Below, piece after piece: positions 24,633 through 34,072 of a stretch of DNA of 64,000 nt (positions within the stretch are counted from its first letter, which is position 1; the number at the start of each line of letters is the position of its first letter). Both the position numbers and the translations under genes were made by a program. Origin of the DNA: Cupriavidus numazuensis (GTDB taxonomy: Bacteria > Pseudomonadota > Gammaproteobacteria > Burkholderiales > Burkholderiaceae); NCBI RefSeq assembly GCF_905397435.1, contig NZ_CAJPVI010000034.1:39224-103223 (forward strand). Direction: 5' to 3'. Below the pieces are notes generated by a model. The model did not search any database. It was not told the origin of the DNA and saw only the letters and a list, made by a program, of their open reading frames with translations.

Positions 24633-26147
24633 TCAGCCCAACAAGGCCCGCAGCGGCTGCTTGAGCAGCTTGCCGCTCGCCGTCGTGGGAATCACATCGA
24701 TCACGCGCACTTCCGCCGGGCGCTTGTACGGCGCAAGGCTGTCGCGCAGATAGGCGTCGAGCTTGGCGCGATCAGGTTCGACGCCGTCCTGCATCTCGAT
24801 GAAGGCCACGACTTCCTCATTGCCGTCGCTGGTGTTGCGACCGACCACGGCCGATTGCCGCACGCCCGGGAACGCGTTGATCACCGATTCCACTTCGATC
24901 GGGTACACGTTGAAGCCGGAGCGAATGATCAGGTCCTTCGAGCGGCCCGAGATGAACAACGCGCCGTCGGCGTCGAGGTAGCCGAGGTCACCGGTATTGA
25001 GCCAGCCGCCCGGCAGCAGCGCTTCGGCGGTCTGTTCGGGGTTGAGGTAGTAGCCGAGCATCACGCCCGGGCCGCGCACGCGGATCTGGCCGCGCTCGCC
25101 GGCCGGCAGCAGATTGCCTTCGCCATCGGTAATGTTGATCTCGACGCCTTCGACGATGTAGCCGGCCGAGCAGTCGGCGCGCGGCGCTTCCATGCGCGTG
25201 ATGAAGAGCGAGCCCGCGTACTCGGTGATGCCATAGCCATGGTGCAGCGGCTGGCCGAAGTACGCTTCCACGTCGCCCTTGAGGGTCGGATCCAGCGGCG
25301 CGCCGCCGGTGTACAGATAGCGCAGGCCCGGATAGGCCTTGCGCTCGCGCTGCTGCGCGACCGCCATGATGCGCGTGAACATCGTGGGTACGCCCTGCAG
25401 GATGGTGACGCCCGGCGACTCCAGCGCGTCGAACACCTCGTCCGCATCGAAGCGGGGCCGCACGAAGAGGCTCGCGCCGCCGTACAGCGTCGCCAGCAGC
25501 ACCGTGGCAATGCCGAAGATATGCGACATCGGCAGCGCGCCGTACGCGACATCGGCCGGGCCCATGTTGCGCGAGGTCGCGGAAATGCGCGCGAAATGCG
25601 TGAGGCCTTCGTGCGGCACCATCACGCCCTTCGGCGCGCCGGTGGTGCCCGACGTATAGATCAGCGTGGCCACCTTGCGCGCCTGGTCTGCGGGCACGCG
25701 GTCCGGCGTGGTCTCGGCCCGCACCACGGTCATGCCGTCCGCATGGACCGGACAACCCGTCGCCTTGGCGTCGAGCCGCCGGCCGTGCGCGGCAGCGACA
25801 TCGGAAACGTGCCCCGTGAACAGTACCAGCACCGGCTGCGCATGGTCGCGGATGTTGTCGATCTCGCGCGCCGACAGGCGCGCGTTGACCTGGATCGGCC
25901 ATGCGTGCAGCGTGCTGCAGGCGAACATCGTGGCGATCATCTCGTTGCAGTTCTCGCCGACCACGATCACGCGGTCGCCCTCGCCCACGCCCTGCGCGGC
26001 CAGCCAGTCCCGCGTGGTCTCGATGCGGCGCCACAGCTCGCCGTAACTGATCACGGTACCGCTCTCGTGCAGGCACGGCGCCTGCGGCGTCTGCGTGGCC
26101 CAATGGCGGGGAAGGTCGTGGATGAACTCGGGGCGGAAGGAAGACAT
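24633..26147 (-). CDS. acyl-CoA synthetase (AMP-binding)
   Basis: 504 residues from ATG 26147. Motifs: phosphate loop TLIYTSGTTGAPKGVMVPHE, GYGITEYAGS, TGDLGYLDADGALFISGRSK, and the catalytic Lys in TTASGKLLKQPLRAL. It activates a carboxylic acid to its CoA thioester in the cytoplasm. The gene is divergent from a pair of acyl-CoA dehydrogenase genes starting 290 bp away and is followed by a Bug receptor, giving a complete uptake-activation-oxidation set. A pimelate- or other dicarboxylate-CoA ligase role is suggested by the dehydrogenase pair; it is not proven by the sequence. Confidence 0.9.
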   Translation of the reverse strand: MSSFRPEFIHDLPRHWATQTPQAPCLHESGTVISYGELWRRIETTRDWLAAQGVGEGDRVIVVGENCNEMIATMFACSTLHAWPIQVNARLSAREIDNIRDHAQPVLVLFTGHVSDVAAAHGRRLDAKATGCPVHADGMTVVRAETTPDRVPADQARKVATLIYTSGTTGAPKGVMVPHEGLTHFARISATSRNMGPADVAYGALPMSHIFGIATVLLATLYGGASLFVRPRFDADEVFDALESPGVTILQGVPTMFTRIMAVAQQRERKAYPGLRYLYTGGAPLDPTLKGDVEAYFGQPLHHGYGITEYAGSLFITRMEAPRADCSAGYIVEGVEINITDGEGNLLPAGERGQIRVRGPGVMLGYYLNPEQTAEALLPGGWLNTGDLGYLDADGALFISGRSKDLIIRSGFNVYPIEVESVINAFPGVRQSAVVGRNTSDGNEEVVAFIEMQDGVEPDRAKLDAYLRDSLAPYKRPAEVRVIDVIPTTASGKLLKQPLRALLG

Positions 26148-26436
26148 GATGCTCGCTGCTCGGTCAGGAGTTGATACGGCGAATGCGTCGGGGAATGCAC
26201 TGCAACGCACTTAACGCAGGTGAAGAAGTTTGCGCCATGTATCCCGGCTAAGCCATTTGGAATTCGCTAAGGCCGCCTTCGGCGCGGCCGCGCCCCGTGC
26301 AACAGTTCCGCCGGTACGAAGGACACCTTTGCCATTGATGAAGAACCGAACGGCAAGGCGCTCATACAATCGGCCAGCACAGTGAAGGGCCGCCGCGCAT
26401 ACGCCATGCGGCCCGCGTACCACAGGGGACATTCAG

Positions 26437-27630
26437 ATGGATTTGCGTTTTACCGCTGAGGAACAGGCCTTCCGCGAGGAAGTCCGGGCGTTCGTCCAGG
26501 CCAATCTGCCGGAGGACATCCGCAACAAGGTGCTGAACCACCAGCGCGTCGAGAAGGACGACTATGTCCGCTGGCACCGCATCCTGACCGCGCACGGCTG
26601 GGGCGCGCCGACGTGGCCCAAGGAATGGGGCGGCACGGGCTGGAACGCGCTGCAGCGCCTGATCTTCGAGATCGAGACCCTGCGCGCCGGCGCACCGCGC
26701 ATGCTGCCGTTCGGCCTGACCATGATCGGCCCCGTGCTGATGAAATATGCCAGCCAGGCGCACAAGGAACGCTTCCTGCCGCGCATCCCCAATGTCGAAG
26801 ACTTCTGGTGCCAGGGCTATTCCGAGCCGGGCTCCGGTTCTGACCTGGCCTCGCTCAAGACCCGCGCGGTGCGCAAGGGCGACAAGTACATCGTCAATGG
26901 CCAGAAGACATGGACCACCATGGCCCACTTCGCCGACTGGATCTTCTGCCTGGTCCGCACCGACCCGGAAGCCAAGGCCCAGGAAGGCATCTCGATGCTG
27001 CTGATCGACATGAAGTCGCCCGGCGTGACCGTGCGCCCGATCAAGACGCTCGACGGCGGCCACGACGTCAACGAGACCTGGTTCGAGGACGTAGAAGTCC
27101 CCGTCGAGAACCTGCTCGGCGAAGAGAACAAGGCCTGGACCTACGCCAAGTACCTGCTCGGCCATGAGCGTACCGGCATTGCCGGCATCGGCCATTGCCA
27201 CCGCGAACTGCGCCAGCTCAAGCACTACGCGGCCCAGGCCACGGATGGCGCCGGCCGTCCGCTGATCGAGGACGTGCGCATGCGCGACAAGATCTCGCGC
27301 ATCGAGATGGACATCATGGCGCTCGAAATGCTGCTGCTGCGCGTGGCCACGCAATCGGGCGGCCAGCCCGGTCCCGAGGCCTCGATCGTCAAGATCCGCG
27401 GCTCGGAAATCCAGCAGGACCTGGCCATGCTGATGATGGAAGTGGCTGGCCCCAACGCGTGGCCGTACTCGCCCGAGTGGCTGGAGCCCGGTGTCGAGGA
27501 GCCGGTGTCGGGTCCGGCGTGGGCTTCGTCCGCATCGTCGACCTACTACGACATGCGCAAGACCTCCATTTACGGCGGCGCCACCGAAGTGCAGAAGAAC
27601 ATCATCTCCAAGATGATCCTGGGTTTCTGA
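26437..27630 (+). CDS. acyl-CoA dehydrogenase, large-subunit type (pimeloyl-CoA dehydrogenase-like)
   Basis: 397 residues with the FAD/substrate motif GYSEPGSGSDLASLKTRA and FEDVEVPVENLLGEENK. The C-terminus SIYGGATEVQKNIISKMILG has Gly where the medium-chain catalytic Glu would be. The family resemblance is to the large subunit PimC of pimeloyl-CoA dehydrogenase, which pairs with a degenerate small subunit; just such a gene follows 13 bp later. GGGGAC lies upstream of ATG 26437. Substrates of this type are dicarboxyl-CoA or aromatic side-chain acyl-CoA esters. Confidence 0.85.
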   Translation: MDLRFTAEEQAFREEVRAFVQANLPEDIRNKVLNHQRVEKDDYVRWHRILTAHGWGAPTWPKEWGGTGWNALQRLIFEIETLRAGAPRMLPFGLTMIGPVLMKYASQAHKERFLPRIPNVEDFWCQGYSEPGSGSDLASLKTRAVRKGDKYIVNGQKTWTTMAHFADWIFCLVRTDPEAKAQEGISMLLIDMKSPGVTVRPIKTLDGGHDVNETWFEDVEVPVENLLGEENKAWTYAKYLLGHERTGIAGIGHCHRELRQLKHYAAQATDGAGRPLIEDVRMRDKISRIEMDIMALEMLLLRVATQSGGQPGPEASIVKIRGSEIQQDLAMLMMEVAGPNAWPYSPEWLEPGVEEPVSGPAWASSASSTYYDMRKTSIYGGATEVQKNIISKMILGF

Positions 27631-27643
27631 AGGGATAGCAGAC

Positions 27644-28777
27644 ATGGACTTCACCTACAGCGAAGAGCAGCAGATGCTGGCGGACAGCCTGCGCCGCTTC
27701 ATCGATACCGAATACACCTTCGACGCGCGCCGCAAGAGCTCGCGCGCCGGCGAAGCGCTGGACCGCAACCTGTGGAACAAGCTGGCCGAAATGGGCGTGC
27801 TGGGCCTGACCGTGCCGGCCGACTTCGGCGGCTTCGGCGAAGGCGCCGCGAGCCAGCTCGTGGTGCAGCGTGAACTGGGCCGCGGCCTGGTGCTGGAACC
27901 GGTCACGCCGAGCGGCGTGATGTCGGCGGCGATCCTGTCGGCCTACGGCAGCCAGCAGCAGAAGGAAGAATGGCTGCCGGCAATCGCCAGCGGCGAGCGC
28001 ATCGTCACCCTCGCCTACCTGGAGCCGACCACGCGCTATCGCCCCGAGACCGCCCGCGCCAGCGCCGAGCGCAGCGGCAGCGGCTACGTGCTGAACGGCA
28101 CCAAGAGCCTGGTCTGGCATGGTGCTTCGGCCGATGCCTACCTGCTGACCGCGCGCATTGCCGGTAGCAATGACGTCGCACTGTTCCTGGTGCCGCGCGA
28201 CAGCGCCGGCCTGACCGTGACCGGCTACCCGACTATCGACGGCTTGCGCGCCGCCGACCTGTCGCTGCAGAACGTCACCGTGAGCACCGACGCCCTGGTG
28301 GGCCAGCCGGCCGACGGCCTGGCAGCGCTGGGCCTGGGCATGGAGCACGGCGTGGCCGCGCTGTGCGCGGAAGGCGCGGGTGCGATGGAAAAGCTGATCG
28401 AGATCACCGGCGAATACTTGGGCACGCGCCAACAGTTCGGCAAGCCGCTGGCAGCCTTCCAGGCGCTGCAGCACCGCATGGCTGACATGCTCGTGCAGAA
28501 GGAGCTGGCGCTGTCGATGGCCTACGTGGCAGTGCAGGCGCTGGACGAAACCGATCCGGCACGCCGCCGCCGCATGCTGTCGGCGGCCAAGGTCACGCTG
28601 GCGCGCGCCGGCCGCTACGTCGGCCAGCAGGCCGTGCAGCTGCACGGCGGCATGGGCATGACCGATGAGCTGTCCGTGGGCGATTACTTCAAGCGCCTGA
28701 CCATGCTCGACCAGCTGCTTGGCGACAGCGACTACCACCTGCAGCGTTTCGGCGAAGTGATGGAAACCGCGGCCTGA
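27644..28777 (+). CDS. acyl-CoA dehydrogenase, small-subunit type (pimeloyl-CoA dehydrogenase-like)
   Basis: 377 residues. The fold is kept, but key motifs are eroded: the FAD/substrate loop reads LAYLEPTTRYRPETARASAE instead of SEPxxGSD, and the C-terminal catalytic position reads LLGDSDYHLQ with no Glu. This is typical of the small subunits (PimD-like) of two-gene acyl-CoA dehydrogenases that form heterodimers or heterotetramers with an active partner. It starts 13 bp after the large-subunit stop. The last gene of this plus-strand operon; a palindromic stretch follows. Confidence 0.85.
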   Translation: MDFTYSEEQQMLADSLRRFIDTEYTFDARRKSSRAGEALDRNLWNKLAEMGVLGLTVPADFGGFGEGAASQLVVQRELGRGLVLEPVTPSGVMSAAILSAYGSQQQKEEWLPAIASGERIVTLAYLEPTTRYRPETARASAERSGSGYVLNGTKSLVWHGASADAYLLTARIAGSNDVALFLVPRDSAGLTVTGYPTIDGLRAADLSLQNVTVSTDALVGQPADGLAALGLGMEHGVAALCAEGAGAMEKLIEITGEYLGTRQQFGKPLAAFQALQHRMADMLVQKELALSMAYVAVQALDETDPARRRRMLSAAKVTLARAGRYVGQQAVQLHGGMGMTDELSVGDYFKRLTMLDQLLGDSDYHLQRFGEVMETAA

Positions 28778-28830
28778 GGCCAGCGTAGTCAGACCGACGC
28801 TCCCGCAGTCTTGCAGGAGCGTCATCCAGC

Positions 28831-28873
28831 GCGGCGAACCTGAGCCGGACCCAGTCCGGTTCGCGTTCGCCGC
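28831..28873. terminator. possible bidirectional terminator between convergent genes
   Basis: An extended inverted repeat, GCGGCGAAC ... GTTCGCCGC outside and GCCGGAC-cca-GTCCGGT inside, lies between the convergent dehydrogenase and GntR genes. A second, weaker stem GACGCTCC/GGAGCGTC is at 28796-28823. There is no U-tract, so function as a terminator is uncertain. Confidence 0.4.
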
Positions 28874-28909
28874 GCTGCATTTCAGGTTCAGGGTTCGGCG
28901 CTCAGCGTC

Positions 28910-29650
28910 TCAGGGCTGCGACAGCACGAACTCATGGCCGGTGGTATCGAGCCGCGACACGCGGTACTCGACGCGTTCATCGTGATACGACGATGCCACC
29001 CTCAGGATCTTCAGCAGCGGGCTGCCGACCGGCACGCCGAGCAAGGCCTCGTCATCCTCGTCGGCGAGCGCCGAACGCAGGCGCTCCTCGGTGCGGATGA
29101 TGTTGATGCCGAACGCGTCCTGGTAGAAGTTGTAGAGCGTATTGGGGCGCTCGCGCAGTTGCTTTTCGGAGAGCGTCTTGAACCGCTCTTCCGGCACCGT
29201 GATAGCGTCGATCATGACCGGCTTGCCTTCGAGCGAAAGCACATTGGTGAACCGAAACACCGCTTCGCCGACCGCCAGGCCCAGCGCGGCGGCCTCTTCC
29301 TTGTCGGCCTTTGCCCGCCGGAACCGCGCAAGCTGCACGGTCGGATACTCGCGATGCCCGTCCTGCCGGACGATGCGGAAGAAGCGAAAGAAATGGTCTT
29401 CCAGCCGATGGGTAGCCACGAACGTGCCGCGGCCCTGATGGCGGATCAGGATGTTCTCCGCCACAAGTTCGTCGATCGCCTTGCGCAGCGTTCCAATCGA
29501 CACACCGAAGCGTTCGATCAGCTTGCGTTCGGACGGGATAACCTCGCCTGGCTTCCATTCCCCGTCTGCCAGCGCAGCGAGTATCGCCTGCTTCACATCC
29601 TTGTACAGGACACCGCCGATGGCGCTGCCCGCTTCGAATCTCGCGCCCAC
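28910..29650 (-). CDS. GntR family regulator with UTRA effector domain
   Basis: 246 residues read from a GTG start at 29650. An N-terminal winged helix (PSERKLIERFGVSIGTLRKA, HQGRGTFVAT) is followed by a UTRA/HutC-type ligand domain (about residues 95-240). It is the last gene of the minus-strand sulfolactate cluster, 137 bp after the Bug gene, and is the only regulator there. The palindrome upstream of suyA at 34425-34438 is a candidate binding site. The published sulfolactate regulators I recall differ in family, so this link is inference from position. Confidence 0.88.
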   Translation of the reverse strand: MGARFEAGSAIGGVLYKDVKQAILAALADGEWKPGEVIPSERKLIERFGVSIGTLRKAIDELVAENILIRHQGRGTFVATHRLEDHFFRFFRIVRQDGHREYPTVQLARFRRAKADKEEAAALGLAVGEAVFRFTNVLSLEGKPVMIDAITVPEERFKTLSEKQLRERPNTLYNFYQDAFGINIIRTEERLRSALADEDDEALLGVPVGSPLLKILRVASSYHDERVEYRVSRLDTTGHEFVLSQP

Positions 29651-29787
29651 GTTGAGGATCCCCTGAGATGCAATTCCTTAGATAGGCCGGATCATATCAA
29701 AGCAATTTCCTGCCGCCGTGTCACGCCGGTCACCGGCGCGAACCCCATGCGCCGGCGCTCCTTCGCGATCCAACCTTGCTATCCGCG

Positions 29788-30813
29788 CTACTCGACGCGG
29801 ATGTGCTTCTCCTCGATCAGCTTCGCCCAGCGCGTCACTTCGGTATTGAAATACTCGTTGAACGGCGGGCTCTGCGGTGCCGGCGTGAAGCCCGCCGCCA
29901 CGATGCGCTCACGCATGCCATCGGTCTGGAGCAAGCGTCCGACCGACGCCGTCACCTTCTCCACGATCGGCCGCGGTGTGCCTGTCGGCATCATCAGGCC
30001 CGTCCAGTTCTCGACAATCAGGTCCGGAAACCCGGCCTCGGCCACCGTGGGCACATCGGGCAATTGCGGATGCCGCTCGCGTGTTGTCACCGCTATCGCG
30101 CGCAGCTTGCCGCCCTTCACGTAGGCGATCGATTCGGGGAAATTGGAGAACACCACATCGAGCTGCCCGCCGATCAGGTCCGTCATCGACGGGGCGCCGC
30201 CCTTGTACGGCACGTGGGTCAGGTTGGTGCGGGTCTGGCTTTCAAACAGCGCGAGCGTCAGATGCGGCGGCGTGCCGTTGCCGCTCGAGCCGGCATTGAG
30301 CCGAGCCTTCTGGGCTGCGGCAGCCAGGTCCTTCATCGACTTGATCGGCGAATTAGTGGGCACCACAACGAGCATCGGCGACGACGCAATGCGCGCCACG
30401 GGCACCAGGTCCTTCTGCATGCTGAACGGCAGCTTCGGGAACAAGGTTACGTTGGACGCGTGGGTCAAGGTGACAGCGAGCCACGTGTAGCCGTCGGCAG
30501 GCGACTTGGCCACCTGATCGGCACCGATATTGGCATTGCCACCGGGCTTGTTGTCGACGACGATGGGCTTCTTCCATTCCTCCGCGAGCTGCTGGCCCAC
30601 CAGCCGCGCCATGATGTCCGTCAGCCCGCCGGCCGAGAACGGCACGACGTAGCGGATCGGCTTGCTCGGGTAGTCACTGGCGGCCGGCGCCGGGCCGCTT
30701 GCCTGTGCTGCTGCCGGCGATGCGGCCAGCCAGGCGAACGTCGAAACTGCGGACAATGCAACAAGCGCGCGGGCGGCAAGCCTGAGCGCCGGGCGAATCA
30801 AGCCTCGATGCAT
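29788..30813 (-). CDS. Bug/TTT periplasmic substrate-binding protein, probable sulfolactate receptor
   Basis: 341 residues. A long signal peptide ends near SPAAAQA, and the mature protein has DYPSKPIRYVVPFSAGGLTD, NKPGGNANIGADQ, SPADGYTWLA and VPYKGGAPSMTDLIGGQLD. In Chromohalobacter the sulfolactate genes include a TTT transporter (slcHFG) whose receptor is of this family, so a sulfolactate-binding role is suggested by position: it follows comC by 75 bp on the same strand. The membrane subunits are missing from the window. Regulation is presumably shared with the suy genes. Confidence 0.88.
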   Translation of the reverse strand: MHRGLIRPALRLAARALVALSAVSTFAWLAASPAAAQASGPAPAASDYPSKPIRYVVPFSAGGLTDIMARLVGQQLAEEWKKPIVVDNKPGGNANIGADQVAKSPADGYTWLAVTLTHASNVTLFPKLPFSMQKDLVPVARIASSPMLVVVPTNSPIKSMKDLAAAAQKARLNAGSSGNGTPPHLTLALFESQTRTNLTHVPYKGGAPSMTDLIGGQLDVVFSNFPESIAYVKGGKLRAIAVTTRERHPQLPDVPTVAEAGFPDLIVENWTGLMMPTGTPRPIVEKVTASVGRLLQTDGMRERIVAAGFTPAPQSPPFNEYFNTEVTRWAKLIEEKHIRVE

Positions 30814-30888
30814 GGTGTGTCTCCGTTTGGGGTCGCCGGCCCGCTTTTTTTGTCGACTAGCGGGTCCGTCTTCGTTGTGGAATGACTG

Positions 30889-31905
30889 CTATGCCTTCAC
30901 CTCCTCGCCCGCAAGCGACAGCAGTTCTGCAAGCTGCGCTTCCGGTATTTCGATGCCGCGGTCTTGCGCCTCGGCTTGCAGCGCATAGCGCCGCGCACCT
31001 GGCAGCCGCGTGCCCGTGTCGTCGAGCATCGTCTGCAGCAGCGATTCGACCCGCTCGCCATACACGTCCGAGCCCGCGAAGGCGCCCGGGTCGAGCACAA
31101 GGAACAGTTGACCGATGCGCGGCCGGTTGCCGGCGTCCGTGAAGAACGAATCGGCCTCGGCGCCGAACTGCGCGCCGGCAAGCGTGGTCACCAGCAGTTC
31201 GACCATCAGGGCCAGCATCGCGCCCTTGACGCCGCCGGCCGGCAGCATCGAGCCGCGCAGCGCGGCCTGCGCGTCGGTGGTCGGCTGCCCGTGCTCGTCG
31301 AGCGCCCAGCCAGGCGGGATGGGCTTGCCCTGCTTGGCCGCGACCATGATCTTGCCGCGCGCGACCTCGGACAGGGAAAGGTCGATCAGGACCGGCAGCT
31401 GCCCCCGCCGTGGAAATGCCGCGGCAATCGGATTGGTGCCGAACAGCGCGCGCTTGCCGCCCCACGCCGGCATCGCCGCAGGCGAATTGCCCATGGCAAT
31501 GCCGACCATGCCGGCACGGGCCACGGTATCGAGCGGCAAGCCAGCGGCGCCGAAGTGATGGCTGTTGGTGACCGCGCCGACGCCGACGCCGGTCTCTCGC
31601 GCGCGGCGCATGGCCTCGGCGATCGCCAGCTCACACGCCGGGAACGCAAACCCGCAAGCCGCATCCACCAGCACGGCGCTGGCGCGCGTACTGCGCACGG
31701 CCGGCACCGCTTGTCCGTCCACGCGATCGTGCCTCAGGTGTCCGACATACATCGGCACGCGCGATACGCCATGGGAGGCAAGTCCCATGGCATCGGCCCG
31801 CACCAGCGCCGCGGCTGTGGCGTGCGACTGCAATTGGCTCGCACCGGCCCTCCGCAAAGCGGATCGGGCCAATGTTTCCAGCTTCTCCATCGGGATACGG
31901 CTCAT
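30889..31905 (-). CDS. comC: Ldh-family oxidoreductase, probable (R)-sulfolactate dehydrogenase
   Basis: 338 residues of the malate/L-sulfolactate dehydrogenase family (LDH2/MDG2 type, not classical lactate dehydrogenase). His45 in GLASHGVSRVPMY and His116-His117 in NSHHFGAAG match the catalytic and cofactor-binding region. ComC-type enzymes interconvert (R)-sulfolactate and sulfopyruvate with NAD(P)H. The ATG at 31905 overlaps the slcC stop as ATGA, so translation is coupled. With the SerA-like SlcC encoded upstream it forms the known two-dehydrogenase racemisation route to (R)-sulfolactate, the substrate of SuyAB. Confidence 0.82.
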   Translation of the reverse strand: MSRIPMEKLETLARSALRRAGASQLQSHATAAALVRADAMGLASHGVSRVPMYVGHLRHDRVDGQAVPAVRSTRASAVLVDAACGFAFPACELAIAEAMRRARETGVGVGAVTNSHHFGAAGLPLDTVARAGMVGIAMGNSPAAMPAWGGKRALFGTNPIAAAFPRRGQLPVLIDLSLSEVARGKIMVAAKQGKPIPPGWALDEHGQPTTDAQAALRGSMLPAGGVKGAMLALMVELLVTTLAGAQFGAEADSFFTDAGNRPRIGQLFLVLDPGAFAGSDVYGERVESLLQTMLDDTGTRLPGARRYALQAEAQDRGIEIPEAQLAELLSLAGEEVKA

Positions 31906-32840
31906 GGCAGCGCCTCCAGCGTTTGCCGCACCTGCTCGGCAATCATCATCGACACGCGCGCATTGGCCTCACGCGTGACGCCGCCGATATGCGGAGTCAG
32001 CACCAGGTTCGGCGCGTCTGCGAGCACGCTGTCCGCGGTCAGCGGCTCGGCTTCGAACACGTCCAGCGCCGCGCCACCAAGGTGCCCTTCGAGCAAGGCG
32101 CCAGCCAGCGCGCCCTCGTCCACCACGCCGCCACGCGCCGTGTTGATCAGCACGGCGCCCCGCTTCATCGCGGCAATGCGCTGTGCGTTCATCAGGTGCC
32201 GCGTCGCGGTCACCAGCGGAACATGCAGGCTCACCGCATCGGATTGCGCCAGCAAGGCTTCCAGCGTTGTGCCCTCCACGCCGGTAGCGGCCCAGACCGG
32301 ATCGTCTGGTGCAAGCATCGGATCATGCGCGACCACTCGCATGCCGAACGCCTGCGCGAGCGCGGCGGCCTGCCGGCCGATATCGCCGAAGCCAATCAGG
32401 CCCAGCGTCTTGCCCAAGGCCTCGCGCCCTTCCGACAAGCGGGCACGCGGCCACTTGCCGCCGGCTACCTCGGCGCTGCCGAGATACGCGCCACGCAGCA
32501 GCAGCGCCGCCGTGGTCACCACGTACTCGGCAACGGATCGCGCATTCGCGCCGCTCGCCGGAATCACGCGAATACCGCGGTCACGGCACGCTGCGACATC
32601 GATATTGTCGAGCCCCACGCCAAGCCGGCCGACCACACGCAGCGCAGGCGCCCGTTCCAGCAACGCCGCGTCGACCTGGGTGCGGTTGCGCACGATCAGC
32701 GCATCCGCACCAGCCAGCGCGTCCAGCAGCGCGTCGCGGCGATCCACCCAGCCCGGCTCGTAGCACACGTCGAAGCCGGGCGTGAGCGCCTGCACCGCGG
32801 CCGGGTCCATGAACTCGCTGATGCAGATGCGCTTCATCAT
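31902..32840 (-). CDS. slcC: D-2-hydroxyacid dehydrogenase family, probable (S)-sulfolactate dehydrogenase
   Basis: 312 residues of the SerA-like family. NAD-binding GLIGFGDIGR is at residues 147-156; the catalytic triad is visible as Arg236 (INTARGG), Glu264 (DVFEAEP) and His284 (LTPHIGG). The start ATGATGA at 32840 overlaps the suyB stop by 4 bp, showing translational coupling. SlcC oxidises (S)-sulfolactate to sulfopyruvate in Chromohalobacter; the gene context (suyAB upstream, comC downstream) supports the same role here. Phosphoglycerate dehydrogenase activity is unlikely because the C-terminal regulatory domain is absent. Confidence 0.82.
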   Translation of the reverse strand: MMKRICISEFMDPAAVQALTPGFDVCYEPGWVDRRDALLDALAGADALIVRNRTQVDAALLERAPALRVVGRLGVGLDNIDVAACRDRGIRVIPASGANARSVAEYVVTTAALLLRGAYLGSAEVAGGKWPRARLSEGREALGKTLGLIGFGDIGRQAAALAQAFGMRVVAHDPMLAPDDPVWAATGVEGTTLEALLAQSDAVSLHVPLVTATRHLMNAQRIAAMKRGAVLINTARGGVVDEGALAGALLEGHLGGAALDVFEAEPLTADSVLADAPNLVLTPHIGGVTREANARVSMMIAEQVRQTLEALP

Positions 32841-34012
32841 GCGGACTCGTGGATGCGCGTCAGCACGAATTCGCGGTGGCCGAGCGCCTCGGCCGCGGTC
32901 CAGCGCCCGTTGGCCGTGGCCAGCATGCACTCGAGCAGCTTGTCGCCGGTCTGGTCGAGCGTCTGTTCGCGTTGCAGCAAGCCTGAACAATCGACGTCCA
33001 TGTGCTCGCTCATCAGCCGCACCGTGCGCGGATTGGCGCAGAGCTTGATGACCGGCACGATCGGGTTGCCGATCACGTTGCCCTGGCCGGTCGGGAAGAA
33101 ATGCACCACGTATCCGGCGGCCGCGCACAGCGTCACCATTTCAGCCGCGGCGGACGACGAATCCATGAACCACAGGCCCGGATGGGTCGGCTCCTCGGCT
33201 TTGTCGAGCACACCGTCGACCGTGCATTTCTTGCCGATCTTCTGGATATTGCCGAGCGCCTTCTCTTCGATGGTGGTCAGGCCGCCCGCGATATTGCCCT
33301 TGGTCGGCTGGGATTCCGACAGGTCCGAGGTCTTCCAGCGGTCGATCATGCCCTGGTAGCGCTCGAACATCGCCATGAACTCGTGGCGCACCGTGTCATT
33401 GGCGCAGCGTGCCGCGACGATGTGCTCGCCGCCGGTCAGTTCCGACGTCTCGCCGAACACCAGCGTCGTGCCGAGCGGATGCAGCTTGTCAAACGCATTG
33501 CCGACCGTCGGGTTGGCGCCGCAGCCGGACGTGGTATCGGACTCGCCGCACTTGGTCGATACCCACAGTTCGCTGATCGGGCATTCGACGCGATGCAGCG
33601 CGGTCGCGTACTGCACGTATTCCTTGGCCGCCTTCGAGGCGCGCATGATGGTCTCGTGATCGCCGTGGCCTTCAATGCCGAAGCCGACCACGGGCTTGCC
33701 GGTCTTGGCAATGCCGTCGACGACACGCTTGGTCCAGCCGTCTTCGATGCCGATCACCACCACCGCGGCGACGTTCGGGTTGCTGCCCGCACCGATCAGC
33801 GTGCGGAAGTGCAGGTCCAGGTCCGGCCCGAACTGCAGGCGGCCATACGGGTGCGGAATCGCCATGGTGCCCTTGATGGAGGCGGCCACGGCTTCGGCGG
33901 CGGCATTGGACAGGTCGTCCAGCGGCAGGATGATGACGTGGTTGCGCACACCAACGCGGCCATTGTCGCGGCGGTAGCCCCAGAAGGTGGTGTTTTGGTC
34001 GATCACGGACAT
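32837..34012 (-). CDS. suyB: (2R)-sulfolactate sulfo-lyase, large subunit
   Basis: 391 residues, the length of SuyB. The protein belongs to the altronate dehydratase (UxaA) family, with TFWGYRRDNGRVGVRNHVII at the N-terminus, CGESDTTSGCGANPTVGNAF, and the conserved SSAAAEMVTLCAAAGYVVHF and HMDVDCSGLL segments with Cys residues that could bind metal. SuyAB cleaves (R)-sulfolactate to pyruvate and sulfite. Separation of the small SAF-domain subunit into its own gene just upstream (suyA) and the flanking sulfolactate dehydrogenase genes support SuyB over altronate or galactarate dehydratase. Confidence 0.85.
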   Translation of the reverse strand: MSVIDQNTTFWGYRRDNGRVGVRNHVIILPLDDLSNAAAEAVAASIKGTMAIPHPYGRLQFGPDLDLHFRTLIGAGSNPNVAAVVVIGIEDGWTKRVVDGIAKTGKPVVGFGIEGHGDHETIMRASKAAKEYVQYATALHRVECPISELWVSTKCGESDTTSGCGANPTVGNAFDKLHPLGTTLVFGETSELTGGEHIVAARCANDTVRHEFMAMFERYQGMIDRWKTSDLSESQPTKGNIAGGLTTIEEKALGNIQKIGKKCTVDGVLDKAEEPTHPGLWFMDSSSAAAEMVTLCAAAGYVVHFFPTGQGNVIGNPIVPVIKLCANPRTVRLMSEHMDVDCSGLLQREQTLDQTGDKLLECMLATANGRWTAAEALGHREFVLTRIHESA

Positions 34013-34072
34013 GGCGTGGTCCTCGAATATGGAATGGGGATCAGATGGATGGGGTGACAGCGGCGCGGCGGA

